Positions 7,180 through 12,800 of a DNA stretch of 12,800 bases are shown piece by piece (position 1 is the stretch's first letter; every line of letters starts with the position of its first letter). A program made the translations under genes and the position numbers. The stretch is from assembly GCA_020048595.1 (NCBI GenBank), contig JAIFMH010000255.1, positions 14,587-27,386 on the forward strand, written 5' to 3'. The notes under the pieces were generated by a model that worked only from the letters and a program-made list of their open reading frames with translations, had not been told where the DNA came from and ran no database searches. Source of the stretch: Bacteroidota bacterium (GTDB lineage Bacteria > Bacteroidota > Bacteroidia > Bacteroidales > UBA4417).

Positions 7180-7692
7180 CTAATTCGATAAAATTTTAAA
7201 AATTTCTTTCTCCATCAAATCCCCTGGCACCTCTATAATACGGCCGAGTTCAGTATTATTACGATAAAAAATAAAGGTTGGAACCAGCTCTATTTTTAAT
7301 TCATCTACATGAGTGCCGGAAGCTTTTTTTGTGCGATCAACGCTGATTAATGTCAGGTTTTTATAGTCAAAATCCAGTTCATCCATTATTTTATAAAACC
7401 TTGGAACCCATTCCCGGCTGTCGCTGCACCATGTTGCCATTACAACAGTAACTTCAACGCCTGCCAATTTCCCGGCAAGATCTTTCATGGTTGCTTCATC
7501 GGTTTTGTAAACAGGGTATTCGGCTTTATAGGCAGAATCGAAATTGCAGTTTACGGTTGTAAATCCGTCGCGGTTGCAATACCCGATAAGCATTTCATTG
7601 CCTTTCTTCTCATCAGGAGTTTTCTGATTCAGATTTTGTGTGAATGCCATTCCCGGGATGAGTATTAAAGCAAGCAAAACCAGCTTTTTCAT
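7180..7692 (-). CDS. Exported thioredoxin-fold protein with a CxxS active site
   Basis: A 170-residue protein with a signal peptide (MKKLVLLALILIPGMAFTQ; likely cleaved near residue 18), so periplasmic. The mature part contains a thioredoxin-like core: strand VEVTVVMATW, active-site turn CSDS (Cys89-Ser-Asp-Ser92), helix REWVPRFYKIMDEL, strand LTLISVDRT and the conserved cis-proline loop VPTF (Pro138) before IFYRNN. It resembles the thioredoxin-like branch with WCxDS and VPxF motifs. The usual second active-site cysteine is serine, so dithiol oxidoreductase chemistry through CxxC is not possible. Cys39 and Cys49, in the N-terminal extension, could pair with each other or with Cys89. The substrate is unknown. 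It follows the response regulator gene by 79 bases in the same direction and may be co-transcribed with the two-component pair. Confidence 0.82.
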   Translation of the reverse strand: MKKLVLLALILIPGMAFTQNLNQKTPDEKKGNEMLIGYCNRDGFTTVNCNFDSAYKAEYPVYKTDEATMKDLAGKLAGVEVTVVMATWCSDSREWVPRFYKIMDELDFDYKNLTLISVDRTKKASGTHVDELKIELVPTFIFYRNNTELGRIIEVPGDLMEKEIFKILSN

Positions 7693-7771
7693 GATGTTAC
7701 AAATTTGATTTGCTATTCAGTATTAGCATGATGCATTCTGGTAATCAGTATTTTAAAAGCATATTGCATGT

Positions 7772-8431
7772 TTAAAGCAAAACAATATTATTCCGTATCG
7801 CAAATTTTACCAGGTCGACAGTGGTTTTAAGTTCGAGCCGGGCCATAATATGATTTTTGTGCGACTCAACCGTACGGATACTGATAAAAAGCTTATCGGC
7901 GATTTCCTGGTTTGTCATGCCTTCTGCAAAAAGTTTCAGCACTTCGATTTCACGTTTTGAGAGAAGGCTTTCGTTGTTTTCTTCTTCCTGCGAATCGGAT
8001 TTGGCTTTTTTGATATAACTCTTAAGAATTATATTTGAAATGCTTTCGGCAAAATACTCCTCACCACGTTGTATCGCGAAAATAGCCTCAATTAATTCCT
8101 TACGTGAAGTGTTTTTAGGCAAATACCCTCGTGCACCTGAATTTATGGCATTAAAAATAAATTCCTCCGATGTGTGCATCGATAGAATAAGTATGCGGAT
8201 ACCAGGATATTCACTGTGAAGTTTTTTGGTAATTTCGATTCCCGACATGCCCGGCAGTGCAATATCAAGCACGGTAATATCGGGTTGCAAATGTTTAAGC
8301 AAATCGAACAGTTCTTTTGCATCAGCAGCTTCCCCGATTATCTCAAAACCTGGTTCGCCGGTAAGCAGATTTGCAATTCCTGTGCGTACAAGCTGGTGGT
8401 CATCCACCAATAACAGTTTGATCTTTTCCAT
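7772..8431 (-). CDS. NarL/FixJ-family response regulator
   Basis: A 219-residue DNA-binding response regulator. The receiver domain (about 4-120) has the acidic pocket Asp10-Asp11, the phospho-acceptor Asp56 (VLDIALPGMSG), the Ser84 switch residue (ILSMHTSEE) and the conserved Lys106 (YLPKNTS). An acidic linker (SDSQEEENNES) leads to a LuxR-type helix-turn-helix (about 152-217), with LSKREIEVLKLFAEGMTNQEIA and the recognition helix region SIRTVESHKNHI. All phosphotransfer residues are present, so it should be a working regulator. Its start overlaps the end of the sensor kinase gene by 32 bases, strong evidence of a matched pair and translational coupling. The target genes are unknown; the downstream thioredoxin-like gene and the divergent flavodoxin gene are candidates by position only. 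Confidence 0.95.
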   Translation of the reverse strand: MEKIKLLLVDDHQLVRTGIANLLTGEPGFEIIGEAADAKELFDLLKHLQPDITVLDIALPGMSGIEITKKLHSEYPGIRILILSMHTSEEFIFNAINSGARGYLPKNTSRKELIEAIFAIQRGEEYFAESISNIILKSYIKKAKSDSQEEENNESLLSKREIEVLKLFAEGMTNQEIADKLFISIRTVESHKNHIMARLELKTTVDLVKFAIRNNIVLL

Positions 8432-9380
8432 TTTCTGTATTATAAGGTATTGAAACCTTTATTATTGTACCATTTCCCGGCTGACTGTTAATTGTGAATT
8501 CGCCATCCAGCAAATGAGTTCGTTCGCGCATATTCTGCAAGCCATTTCGTTGAGCAAAACAAACCGGGTCAAATATAAAACCTTTTCCGTTGTCAGATAC
8601 TTCCAGGGTAACTATATTATTTTCACGCCTCAGTTTCATTGTTACCTGTGTTGCCCTGGCATGTTTAGTAATGTTGTTCAGCGTTTCCTGTGCAATGCGA
8701 TATAAATATATCTGCGATTTCTTCGACATTCTGTCAAGCGAACCTTCATTTTCAAAAACAGCCTTAAAACGTGCCAGCGAACCCAATTCGGAGCAAAGCG
8801 CCCTAAGGGTTGATACTATCCCGAATTCATTCAGCGCTGCCGGTAAAAGAGCATTGCAAACGCGGCGAACTTCTTCAATTGTTATGTCAATCATGTTTTT
8901 AGCAGAGTCAATTCCGGCACGCATCATCGAGTAATTTTGTGTTTCTGCATTCTCGAGTTGCAACTTAACTGCAATAAGTGATTGCCCGATTCCATCATGC
9001 AATTCTCTTGACAATCGGTTCCGCTCCTGATCCTGCCCGTCAATTACTGAACGAAGCCGCTGTAATTTTTCCCGTCGTAGCTCGTCCTCCTGTTTCCTTA
9101 TACGTTGAAATATGTTTAAAAGAGTCTGGTTCAATTCAGCAAAGATACCACTGCCTTTAATGTCAATGTCTGTTAATGATCCGTTTTCAATGTTTTTTAA
9201 ATTATTTCGTAAACGATAAATATGGAATGCCGTTTTAATACTCATAAAAATAAGCGCTGCTATGAGGAATAAAACCAACACAATGCTTAGGCTGTAGCCG
9301 GTTTGCCATACAATAACAACCAGAAGCAGGAGGGATATTAATAAAGGAGGTAAAACAAAATTGAAATAAAGCTGTTTCAT
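8400..9380 (-). CDS. Membrane sensor histidine kinase (HisKA_3 / NarX-DegS type)
   Basis: A 326-residue inner-membrane kinase. Two hydrophobic helices (about 7-26 and 30-49) are joined by only a few residues, so there is no periplasmic sensing domain and the signal is probably sensed in or at the membrane. A linker coiled coil (about 92-120; RKQEDELRREKLQRL) leads to the HisKA_3 dimerisation helix with the phospho-acceptor His128 (RNRLSRELHDGIGQS). The HATPase_c domain has the N box (QETLNNITKHA, about 231-241), G1 box (DNGKGF, 263-268) and the later NGLQNMRERTHLL and PGNGTIIKVSIP segments. All expected catalytic motifs are present. It overlaps the response regulator by 32 bases. A full consensus promoter lies just upstream at 9418-9447. 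Confidence 0.95.
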   Translation of the reverse strand: MKQLYFNFVLPPLLISLLLLVVIVWQTGYSLSIVLVLFLIAALIFMSIKTAFHIYRLRNNLKNIENGSLTDIDIKGSGIFAELNQTLLNIFQRIRKQEDELRREKLQRLRSVIDGQDQERNRLSRELHDGIGQSLIAVKLQLENAETQNYSMMRAGIDSAKNMIDITIEEVRRVCNALLPAALNEFGIVSTLRALCSELGSLARFKAVFENEGSLDRMSKKSQIYLYRIAQETLNNITKHARATQVTMKLRRENNIVTLEVSDNGKGFIFDPVCFAQRNGLQNMRERTHLLDGEFTINSQPGNGTIIKVSIPYNTENGKDQTVIGG

Positions 9381-9417
9381 AAATCTGTTTTAATTTTCGG
9401 GGATTTGGCAAAAACTT

Positions 9418-9447
9418 CAAAATTAGTCAGAAAATATATAGCTGCAA
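9418..9447 (-). promoter_or_regulatory. Bacteroidota-type promoter for the kinase/regulator pair
   Basis: On the minus strand, TTG (9447-9445) is followed by exactly 19 bases and then TAATTTTG (9425-9418). This matches both halves of the Bacteroidota housekeeping promoter, TTG-N19-21-TAnnTTTG. Transcription would start near 9411-9413, leaving a leader of about 30 bases before the kinase ATG at 9380. The spacer also lies upstream of the divergent flavodoxin promoter. Confidence 0.7.
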
Positions 9448-9472
9448 ATAAACATGTAAGTTTGATTTTAGT

Positions 9473-9480
9473 TAGATTTG
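9473..9480 (+). promoter_or_regulatory. Candidate -7 promoter box for the flavodoxin gene
   Basis: TAGATTTG matches TAnnTTTG exactly and lies 13 bases before the ATG at 9494. No TTG sits at the expected -33 spacing, so the promoter may be weak or need an activator. It is about 25 bases from the divergent kinase promoter, so one regulator could affect both. Confidence 0.5.
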
Positions 9481-9493
9481 CATATTGAACTAA

Positions 9494-10018
9494 ATGAAAC
9501 AAAAACAGAATATGTCGAAGATAGGAATTTTTTTTGGTGGTAAAGATAACGGGAGTACAGCAAAAGTAGCCCGTAAAATACAGGAATTATTAGGTGATGA
9601 GGCTTCAATTCACAATGTTGCCAGTGCTGCAAAAACAGATGTAGAGAAATACGATTTCCTGGTATTAGGAACTGCTGCCTGGGGCATTGGCGAAATGCAT
9701 TCCGATTGGGAACGGTTTATTGATACCATGGTTGAAGCTGATTTGGCTGAAAAAAAAATTGGATTGTTCGGCCTGGGTGATCAGAAAATTTACCCCGAAA
9801 GCTTCGTCGATGGAATGGGAACAATTTTCTGTCGTTTGCCTCATAAAGAAAATGTAATTGGCTACACATCCACACGTGGATATCATTTCTATTATTCTAC
9901 TGCCGAAAAAGACGGTAAATTTGTCGGATTAGCCATTGATGACGATACTCAGAAGGAGTTTACTGACGAACGCGTTAAGAATTGGGTTAAGCAGATCAGG
10001 GAGGAAGCAGGAATATAG
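9494..10018 (+). CDS. Flavodoxin
   Basis: A small cytoplasmic FMN electron carrier that can stand in for ferredoxin. It is 174 residues from the ATG at 9494. A second ATG at 9512 gives MSKIGIFFGG, the more usual flavodoxin N terminus (168 residues), so the first six residues are uncertain. Family features in order: beta strand KIGIFFGG with the phosphate-loop region GGKDNGSTAKVA (normally GSTTGNTE), VLGTAAWGIGEMHSDWERF (normally TxTWGxGExxxDW), LFGLGDQKIYPESFVDGMG and the late GYTSTRGYHFYYSTA. The Trp and Asp/Gln landmarks of long-chain flavodoxins are kept, but the phosphate loop is one residue longer and altered. It is monocistronic: a strong terminator follows 42 bases after the stop. The adjacent haem-uptake-like genes fit a role under low iron, but this is inference from position. 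Confidence 0.9.
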   Translation: MKQKQNMSKIGIFFGGKDNGSTAKVARKIQELLGDEASIHNVASAAKTDVEKYDFLVLGTAAWGIGEMHSDWERFIDTMVEADLAEKKIGLFGLGDQKIYPESFVDGMGTIFCRLPHKENVIGYTSTRGYHFYYSTAEKDGKFVGLAIDDDTQKEFTDERVKNWVKQIREEAGI

Positions 10019-10059
10019 TAGGTTTTCTCATTTATACGTAATACTTTGTTACAGATTTC

Positions 10060-10102
10060 TCCATCAATTGATCTTTGGATATCAATTGATGGATTTTTTT
10101 TT
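10060..10102 (+). terminator. Strong intrinsic terminator after flavodoxin
   Basis: A perfect stem, tccatcaattgat (10060-10072) with atcaattgatgga (10081-10093), encloses an 8-base loop (ctttggat) and is followed at once by nine T's (10094-10102). It lies 42 bases after the flavodoxin stop. The stem is AT-rich and includes the self-complementary atcaattgat in both arms. Confidence 0.9.
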
Positions 10103-10392
10103 AATAAAGTACTTAAAATGCGCAATTAACGCAGGTAGATTAGTTAGTGCTGGTTTAAGTATCTGTAAAACAGATTTATATCTACTATTTATAGGGAGAA
10201 TCTGTCATTTAAACTGGCGATTTATTGCTCAGAGAGTGTAATACATCACTAATGAAAGTGTTTTTTATATACGTATAGATTGATATATGTCAATTATTGA
10301 AGTTTTTTCAATATTTAACTAAAAAAAAGTTGTCTGAATGTTTTTTCCTTCAAAATAATATACAACTTTGCACCCTCATTCAGGAACATTTT
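10103..10392. other. Gene-free spacer between flavodoxin terminator and the small membrane-protein gene
   Basis: An AT-rich stretch of 290 bases. It holds two small hairpins (atctgt-aaa-acagat, near 10161-10175; attgaa-gtttt-ttcaat, near 10296-10312) and an A-run (10320-10328). Near its right end caactttg (10363-10370), one base off TAnnTTTG, lies 22 bases before the ATG at 10393 and is a possible -7 box. An in-frame extension of the next gene back to 10297 is open, but it would put this box inside the coding sequence. I see no convincing gene, RNA or mobile element here. Confidence 0.5.
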
Positions 10393-10764
10393 ATGAGTCA
10401 CCTTAGAACATCCACTTCACTTTTACGCAGAGCGATCCTTATCGGATGGGCTGTAGCAGTGGTATGGATCTACTTAGGTAATCTCGTTAATTTTCATCAG
10501 AATCGCATCTGGGGTAAACAACTGATACCGGTTGCCTGTTCCTCAACACGGTATAAAGAAAAAGATAGTTCTTCAGTTGATAAAAGTGAAGGCATTTCTA
10601 AGAGTATTGACTCAAGCAACCATCTGGATTTTACAACTCCTGTTCAGCAGGTATCTGCTGCTCCTTATTTTGTAATAGTTTCCTCTCACCTAATAGTTTC
10701 CGATACTCCAGTTCTTCATCAGGGTATCCTGGCCTTTTCTTTCAGAGGCCCTCCTTCAGTTTAA
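10393..10764 (+). CDS. Small single-pass membrane protein of unknown function
   Basis: From the ATG at 10393 the product is 123 residues. A basic start (MSHLRTSTSLLRR) precedes one hydrophobic segment (about 14-33, AILIGWAVAVVWIYLGNLVN), consistent with an N-terminal anchor with the rest outside the cytoplasm. A polar, charged, Ser/Lys-rich middle (52-75) follows, then a hydrophobic C-terminal part (PYFVIVSSHLIVSDTPVLHQGILAFSF) ending in FRGPPSV. There is one Cys (Cys49) and three His outside the anchor (76, 99, 109). I do not recognise the family. It lies 140 bases before the HmuY-like gene in the same direction. Short proteins with a Pro-Pro C terminus sometimes precede Bacteroidota TonB-receptor loci, but that resemblance is only an impression. 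The start at 10393 was preferred because a promoter-like box lies at 10363-10370. Confidence 0.6.
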   Translation: MSHLRTSTSLLRRAILIGWAVAVVWIYLGNLVNFHQNRIWGKQLIPVACSSTRYKEKDSSSVDKSEGISKSIDSSNHLDFTTPVQQVSAAPYFVIVSSHLIVSDTPVLHQGILAFSFRGPPSV

Positions 10765-10904
10765 TTTCTGTTCACCGGTATTGTTAATGCACAAAATTTG
10801 TTTTGTGTGTCCTGACTTGTATCGCATTCCTATTCAGGATATAATCCTGTTTGGATCAGCTGATAATCATGCTCTAAAAATCAAACTAAATTAATTTTAT
10901 AAAA

Positions 10905-12179
10905 ATGAAAACTAAGTTTTACACTTTTGTTGCATTACTAGCAACCACTTTTGCAGGCATTATTCCTGCTATGGCCCAATATGCAGGCACAGTAAATGAT
11001 TCAGTGCTTATGGGACCATCTTACGCCAATGAAGTTTATTACAGCATGTCTGCCGGCAATCAGGGCAGCAGTAGCCGTTCAACATGGGATATCGCTTTCC
11101 GTGCAAACAGGATGAGCGCTAGCATACTTACAAATGATGGTTCAGGGGTTGAATTGTTCTCATACCCTAACGCCGATACCAGTGGATGGGCTACTGTTGA
11201 TACAAGCGGACTTTCGGGCTGGAAAAAAATGTTCAACTCTATATCTGATTGGGAAACAGGCGCTTTTGTACAAAACCAAAAAGGTCATCCTGATTATGGA
11301 TGGGGTAAATATAATTCAGTAACGCACAATGTAGTAGGCGATTCACTGTTTATTATCAAACTTCGTGATGGCAGCTTTCGTAAAATCTGGATTAAGGAGA
11401 AATATTCCAGCGATAATATTTTCGAAATCCGGATAGCTAAACTGGATAATTCAACTGACAATACAATTCTGATTGATTGCAATCCTTATGCTACAAAAAA
11501 CTTTGTCGGTTACTCCATTACTACTGACGAATTGGTAGATTTTGAGCCTGTTGCTTCCACTGAGTGGGATATTCTTTTTACCAAATACATGGGTATAAAT
11601 AATGGGCAACCTTATCCGGTTGTTGGCGTTCTGAGTAACTACCATACCAAGGTTAATAAAATGCAACATATCGCTCCTGATTTTATAACCGCCGAAGATG
11701 CAACTGATTCAACACGTTCACCAATCGGTTATGACTGGAAAACTTTCAGCATGTCAACATTTACTTATGTAATGGCTGATTCCGTTGCTTATTTCGTTCA
11801 GGACAGGAGTGGAGAAATCCATAAACTGGTTTTTACGAAGTTTGTCGGAACATCCACCGGTTTCATAGGCTTTAAAACCGAACTGATATCACTGACTGCC
11901 TTATCAGAAATTGAAAAATCCGGCTTTAATGCTGCCGTTTATCCTAATCCTGTAAATCAAATAATGAATCTTGCCATTAATCCGGGAAAATCCAGGTTTG
12001 CCATGGTTTCGATGCTTGATATGTCGGGCCGAACAGTTTTAAACAAGCGTTTTGATTTGCAAACAGAAGAACTTTCTACTTTGCAGATTCCTGTTTCAGG
12101 GCTTCCTTCAGGGATTTATATGATTAAAATTCAGGCAGGTAAGAATGTTATTTCACGCAAGATTGTAGTAAATAATTAA
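10905..12179 (+). CDS. HmuY-like secreted protein with T9SS type A sorting domain
   Basis: A 424-residue exported protein. The signal peptide is MKTKFYTFVALLATTFAGIIPAMA, cleaved near residue 24. The body (about 26-335) resembles the HmuY haem-binding family: two related 'WDI-F' strands (STWDIAFRANRM at 59-70; TEWDILFTKYMG at 219-230), SASILTNDGSGVELF and GQPYPVVGVLSN. The last ~80 residues form a Por-secretion-system sorting domain (VYPNPVNQIMNLAI from 345; MLDMSGRTVL; LPSGIYMIKIQAG; RKIVVNN), which directs export by T9SS and surface attachment or release. In Porphyromonas, HmuY is a lipoprotein that takes haem and passes it to the TonB-dependent receptor HmuR; here a receptor gene starts 272 bases downstream, so the same partnership is inferred. 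Haem ligands cannot be assigned without a model; His128, His141 and several Met are candidates. Confidence 0.85.
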   Translation: MKTKFYTFVALLATTFAGIIPAMAQYAGTVNDSVLMGPSYANEVYYSMSAGNQGSSSRSTWDIAFRANRMSASILTNDGSGVELFSYPNADTSGWATVDTSGLSGWKKMFNSISDWETGAFVQNQKGHPDYGWGKYNSVTHNVVGDSLFIIKLRDGSFRKIWIKEKYSSDNIFEIRIAKLDNSTDNTILIDCNPYATKNFVGYSITTDELVDFEPVASTEWDILFTKYMGINNGQPYPVVGVLSNYHTKVNKMQHIAPDFITAEDATDSTRSPIGYDWKTFSMSTFTYVMADSVAYFVQDRSGEIHKLVFTKFVGTSTGFIGFKTELISLTALSEIEKSGFNAAVYPNPVNQIMNLAINPGKSRFAMVSMLDMSGRTVLNKRFDLQTEELSTLQIPVSGLPSGIYMIKIQAGKNVISRKIVVNN

Positions 12180-12216
12180 TGTTGAGGGTTTTGTTTATGA
12201 TTATTATATAGGGAAT

Positions 12217-12269
12217 GATGGAAAAGCTGCCGGCTGGAAAGAATAGCCTCCGGCTGGCAGGTTACCATC
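12217..12269 (+). repeat. Hairpin element, copy 1, between HmuY-like gene and receptor gene
   Basis: The arm ctgccggctgg (12227-12237) pairs with ccggctggcag (12250-12260) over 11 bp, two pairs being G-U wobbles in RNA. The flanks gatgg (12217-12221) and ccatc (12265-12269) extend it after a small internal loop. The stem and flanks are related in sequence to the element at 12353-12407. It starts 37 bases after the upstream stop codon and has no T-run after it, so it is not a classical terminator. Confidence 0.7.
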
Positions 12270-12352
12270 AAAATCAAATAACCTTATATCCTCTCATTCC
12301 ACGATATGTAAATACTTTTTGTTGGTTGTTTTGTTTAATAGATTAGTAGGGC

Positions 12353-12407
12353 TAATGGTAATGCTGCCAGCCAAAGGAAATTTCGGAGGCTGGTAGTTTA
12401 CCACATT
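12353..12407 (+). repeat. Hairpin element, copy 2, upstream of the receptor gene
   Basis: ctgccagcc (12364-12372) pairs with ggctggtag (12388-12396) over 9 bp with one wobble. The flanks taatggtaa (12353-12361) and ttaccacatta (12397-12407) pair outside it with a bulge. It shares ctgcc, ggctgg and the trailing ttacca with the copy 137 bases upstream, in the same orientation. A short T5 run (12410-12414) follows, so unlike copy 1 it could act as a weak terminator or attenuator before the receptor gene. Confidence 0.7.
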
Positions 12408-12451
12408 AATTTTTCAAACAACTTAAGTGTTTACAAAAGCATAAAAACAGA

Positions 12452-12800
12452 ATGATACTAATGTTGAAAAGTTTGTTTATCAGGTTATCAGGGTTGATGG
12501 TGTTACTGCTGATCGGGAGTGAAACTTTCGGTCAGCAGGCCACTGTCAGAATTATTGATGCCAAAACGAAAGAACCCGTCCCTTATGCTCATGTTTGTTT
12601 CCAGAGCATAAAGTCTGATGTTCAAACTCATTTTGTTACTGATTTCAAGGGTCAGGTACCCAATGAAATTAAAGAGACAAGCAAAGTTGCCATCTCATAT
12701 GTAGGTTACGAGACGTATATTGACACAATACAGCCTGGAACTACTTATACATTGATGCTGGTTCCTGCAGTTCTGAATATGAGCGAAGGTGTTGTAACGG
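12452..12800 (+). CDS. TonB-dependent outer-membrane receptor, N-terminal fragment (3' truncated by window)
   Basis: An open frame of 116 codons runs from the ATG at 12452 to the window edge. A second in-frame ATG at 12461 is an equally possible start. The N terminus is a signal peptide (LFIRLSGLMVLLLIGSETFGQ; cleavage near FGQ-Q). It is followed by a carboxypeptidase-regulatory-like beta domain: ATVRIIDAKTKEPVPYAHVC, then VTDFKGQVPNEI, VAISYVGYETYIDT and the exit strand YTLMLVPAVLNMSEGVV. The D-x-x-T-x-E-P-x-x-x-A-x-V pattern, the S-Y-V-G-Y-E block and the closing L-x-M-x-E-V/G-V-V-T are typical of Bacteroidota TonB-dependent receptors just before the plug domain. A plug and barrel are expected beyond the window. 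Located downstream of the HmuY-like gene, it is the likely haem transporter partner, though the substrate is inferred only from that neighbour. No SD is evident. Confidence 0.85.
   Translation, partial: MILMLKSLFIRLSGLMVLLLIGSETFGQQATVRIIDAKTKEPVPYAHVCFQSIKSDVQTHFVTDFKGQVPNEIKETSKVAISYVGYETYIDTIQPGTTYTLMLVPAVLNMSEGVVT

Noticed and set aside
10297..10392. N-terminal extension of the small membrane protein back to an ATG at 10297
   Set aside because: The added residues are low-complexity and AT-driven, and the extension would bury a promoter-like box at 10363-10370. It is not excluded, but the later start gives a cleaner membrane-anchor N terminus.
10780..10890. Small hairpins between the small membrane protein and the HmuY-like gene (cacaaaa/ttttgtg near 10790-10807; caggat/atcctg near 10836-10850)
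   Set aside because: Stems of six to seven AT-rich pairs are common by chance in this base composition and lack a T-run or conserved context, so I do not call them terminators or regulators.
12217..12407. Cobalamin riboswitch or similar known riboswitch upstream of the TonB receptor
   Set aside because: TonB receptors can be controlled by B12 riboswitches, but I see no B12-box (GCCACTG-like) and no expected multi-stem core; the region is two simple repeated hairpins.

Overview
The window looks like a chromosomal segment of a member of the Bacteroidota, probably an environmental Bacteroidales-like lineage. The evidence is a secreted protein with a type IX secretion (T9SS) C-terminal sorting domain, the start of a TonB-dependent receptor with a carboxypeptidase-like N-terminal domain, promoter elements of the TTG-N19-TAnnTTTG kind, little Shine-Dalgarno signal before genes, and a Bacteroidota-type panD/flippase/rfaE2/radA neighbourhood. 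The lineage is inferred from gene content; no database search was possible.

Layout. Positions 1-1673 (+) hold the 3' half of carB (carbamoyl-phosphate synthase large subunit), converging on radA (1839-3206, -) across an imperfect inverted repeat. A long leftward block follows, listed here in the order it is transcribed: sensor kinase (9380-8400), response regulator (8431-7772), periplasmic thioredoxin-like protein (7692-7180), panC (7059-6214), an unknown lipoprotein (6013-5402), panD (5266-4919), a flippase-like membrane protein (4913-3894), rfaE2 (3907-3410) and radA. panD, the flippase gene and rfaE2 are tightly packed and are probably one transcription unit. The lipoprotein gene lies between the two pantothenate genes. 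Several spacers carry palindromes or short tandem repeats.

Rightward genes begin at 9494 with a flavodoxin, divergent from the sensor kinase and closed by a very clear intrinsic terminator (10060-10102). Downstream lie a small single-pass membrane protein of unknown function (10393-10764), a HmuY-like secreted protein with a T9SS sorting domain (10905-12179), and the 5' end of a TonB-dependent receptor (12452 to the window edge). The last two look like a surface haem-capture protein and its outer-membrane transporter. The gap between them holds two related hairpin elements.

Working together: PanC and PanD supply pantothenate (CoA precursor), RfaE2 makes the nucleotide-activated heptose for LPS-type glycans, RadA serves recombination, and CarB serves pyrimidine and arginine synthesis. 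The most interesting part is the right end, where a flavodoxin (a low-iron electron carrier in many bacteria) sits beside a candidate haem/iron uptake module. I recognised no tRNA, rRNA, CRISPR array, insertion sequence or phage gene.
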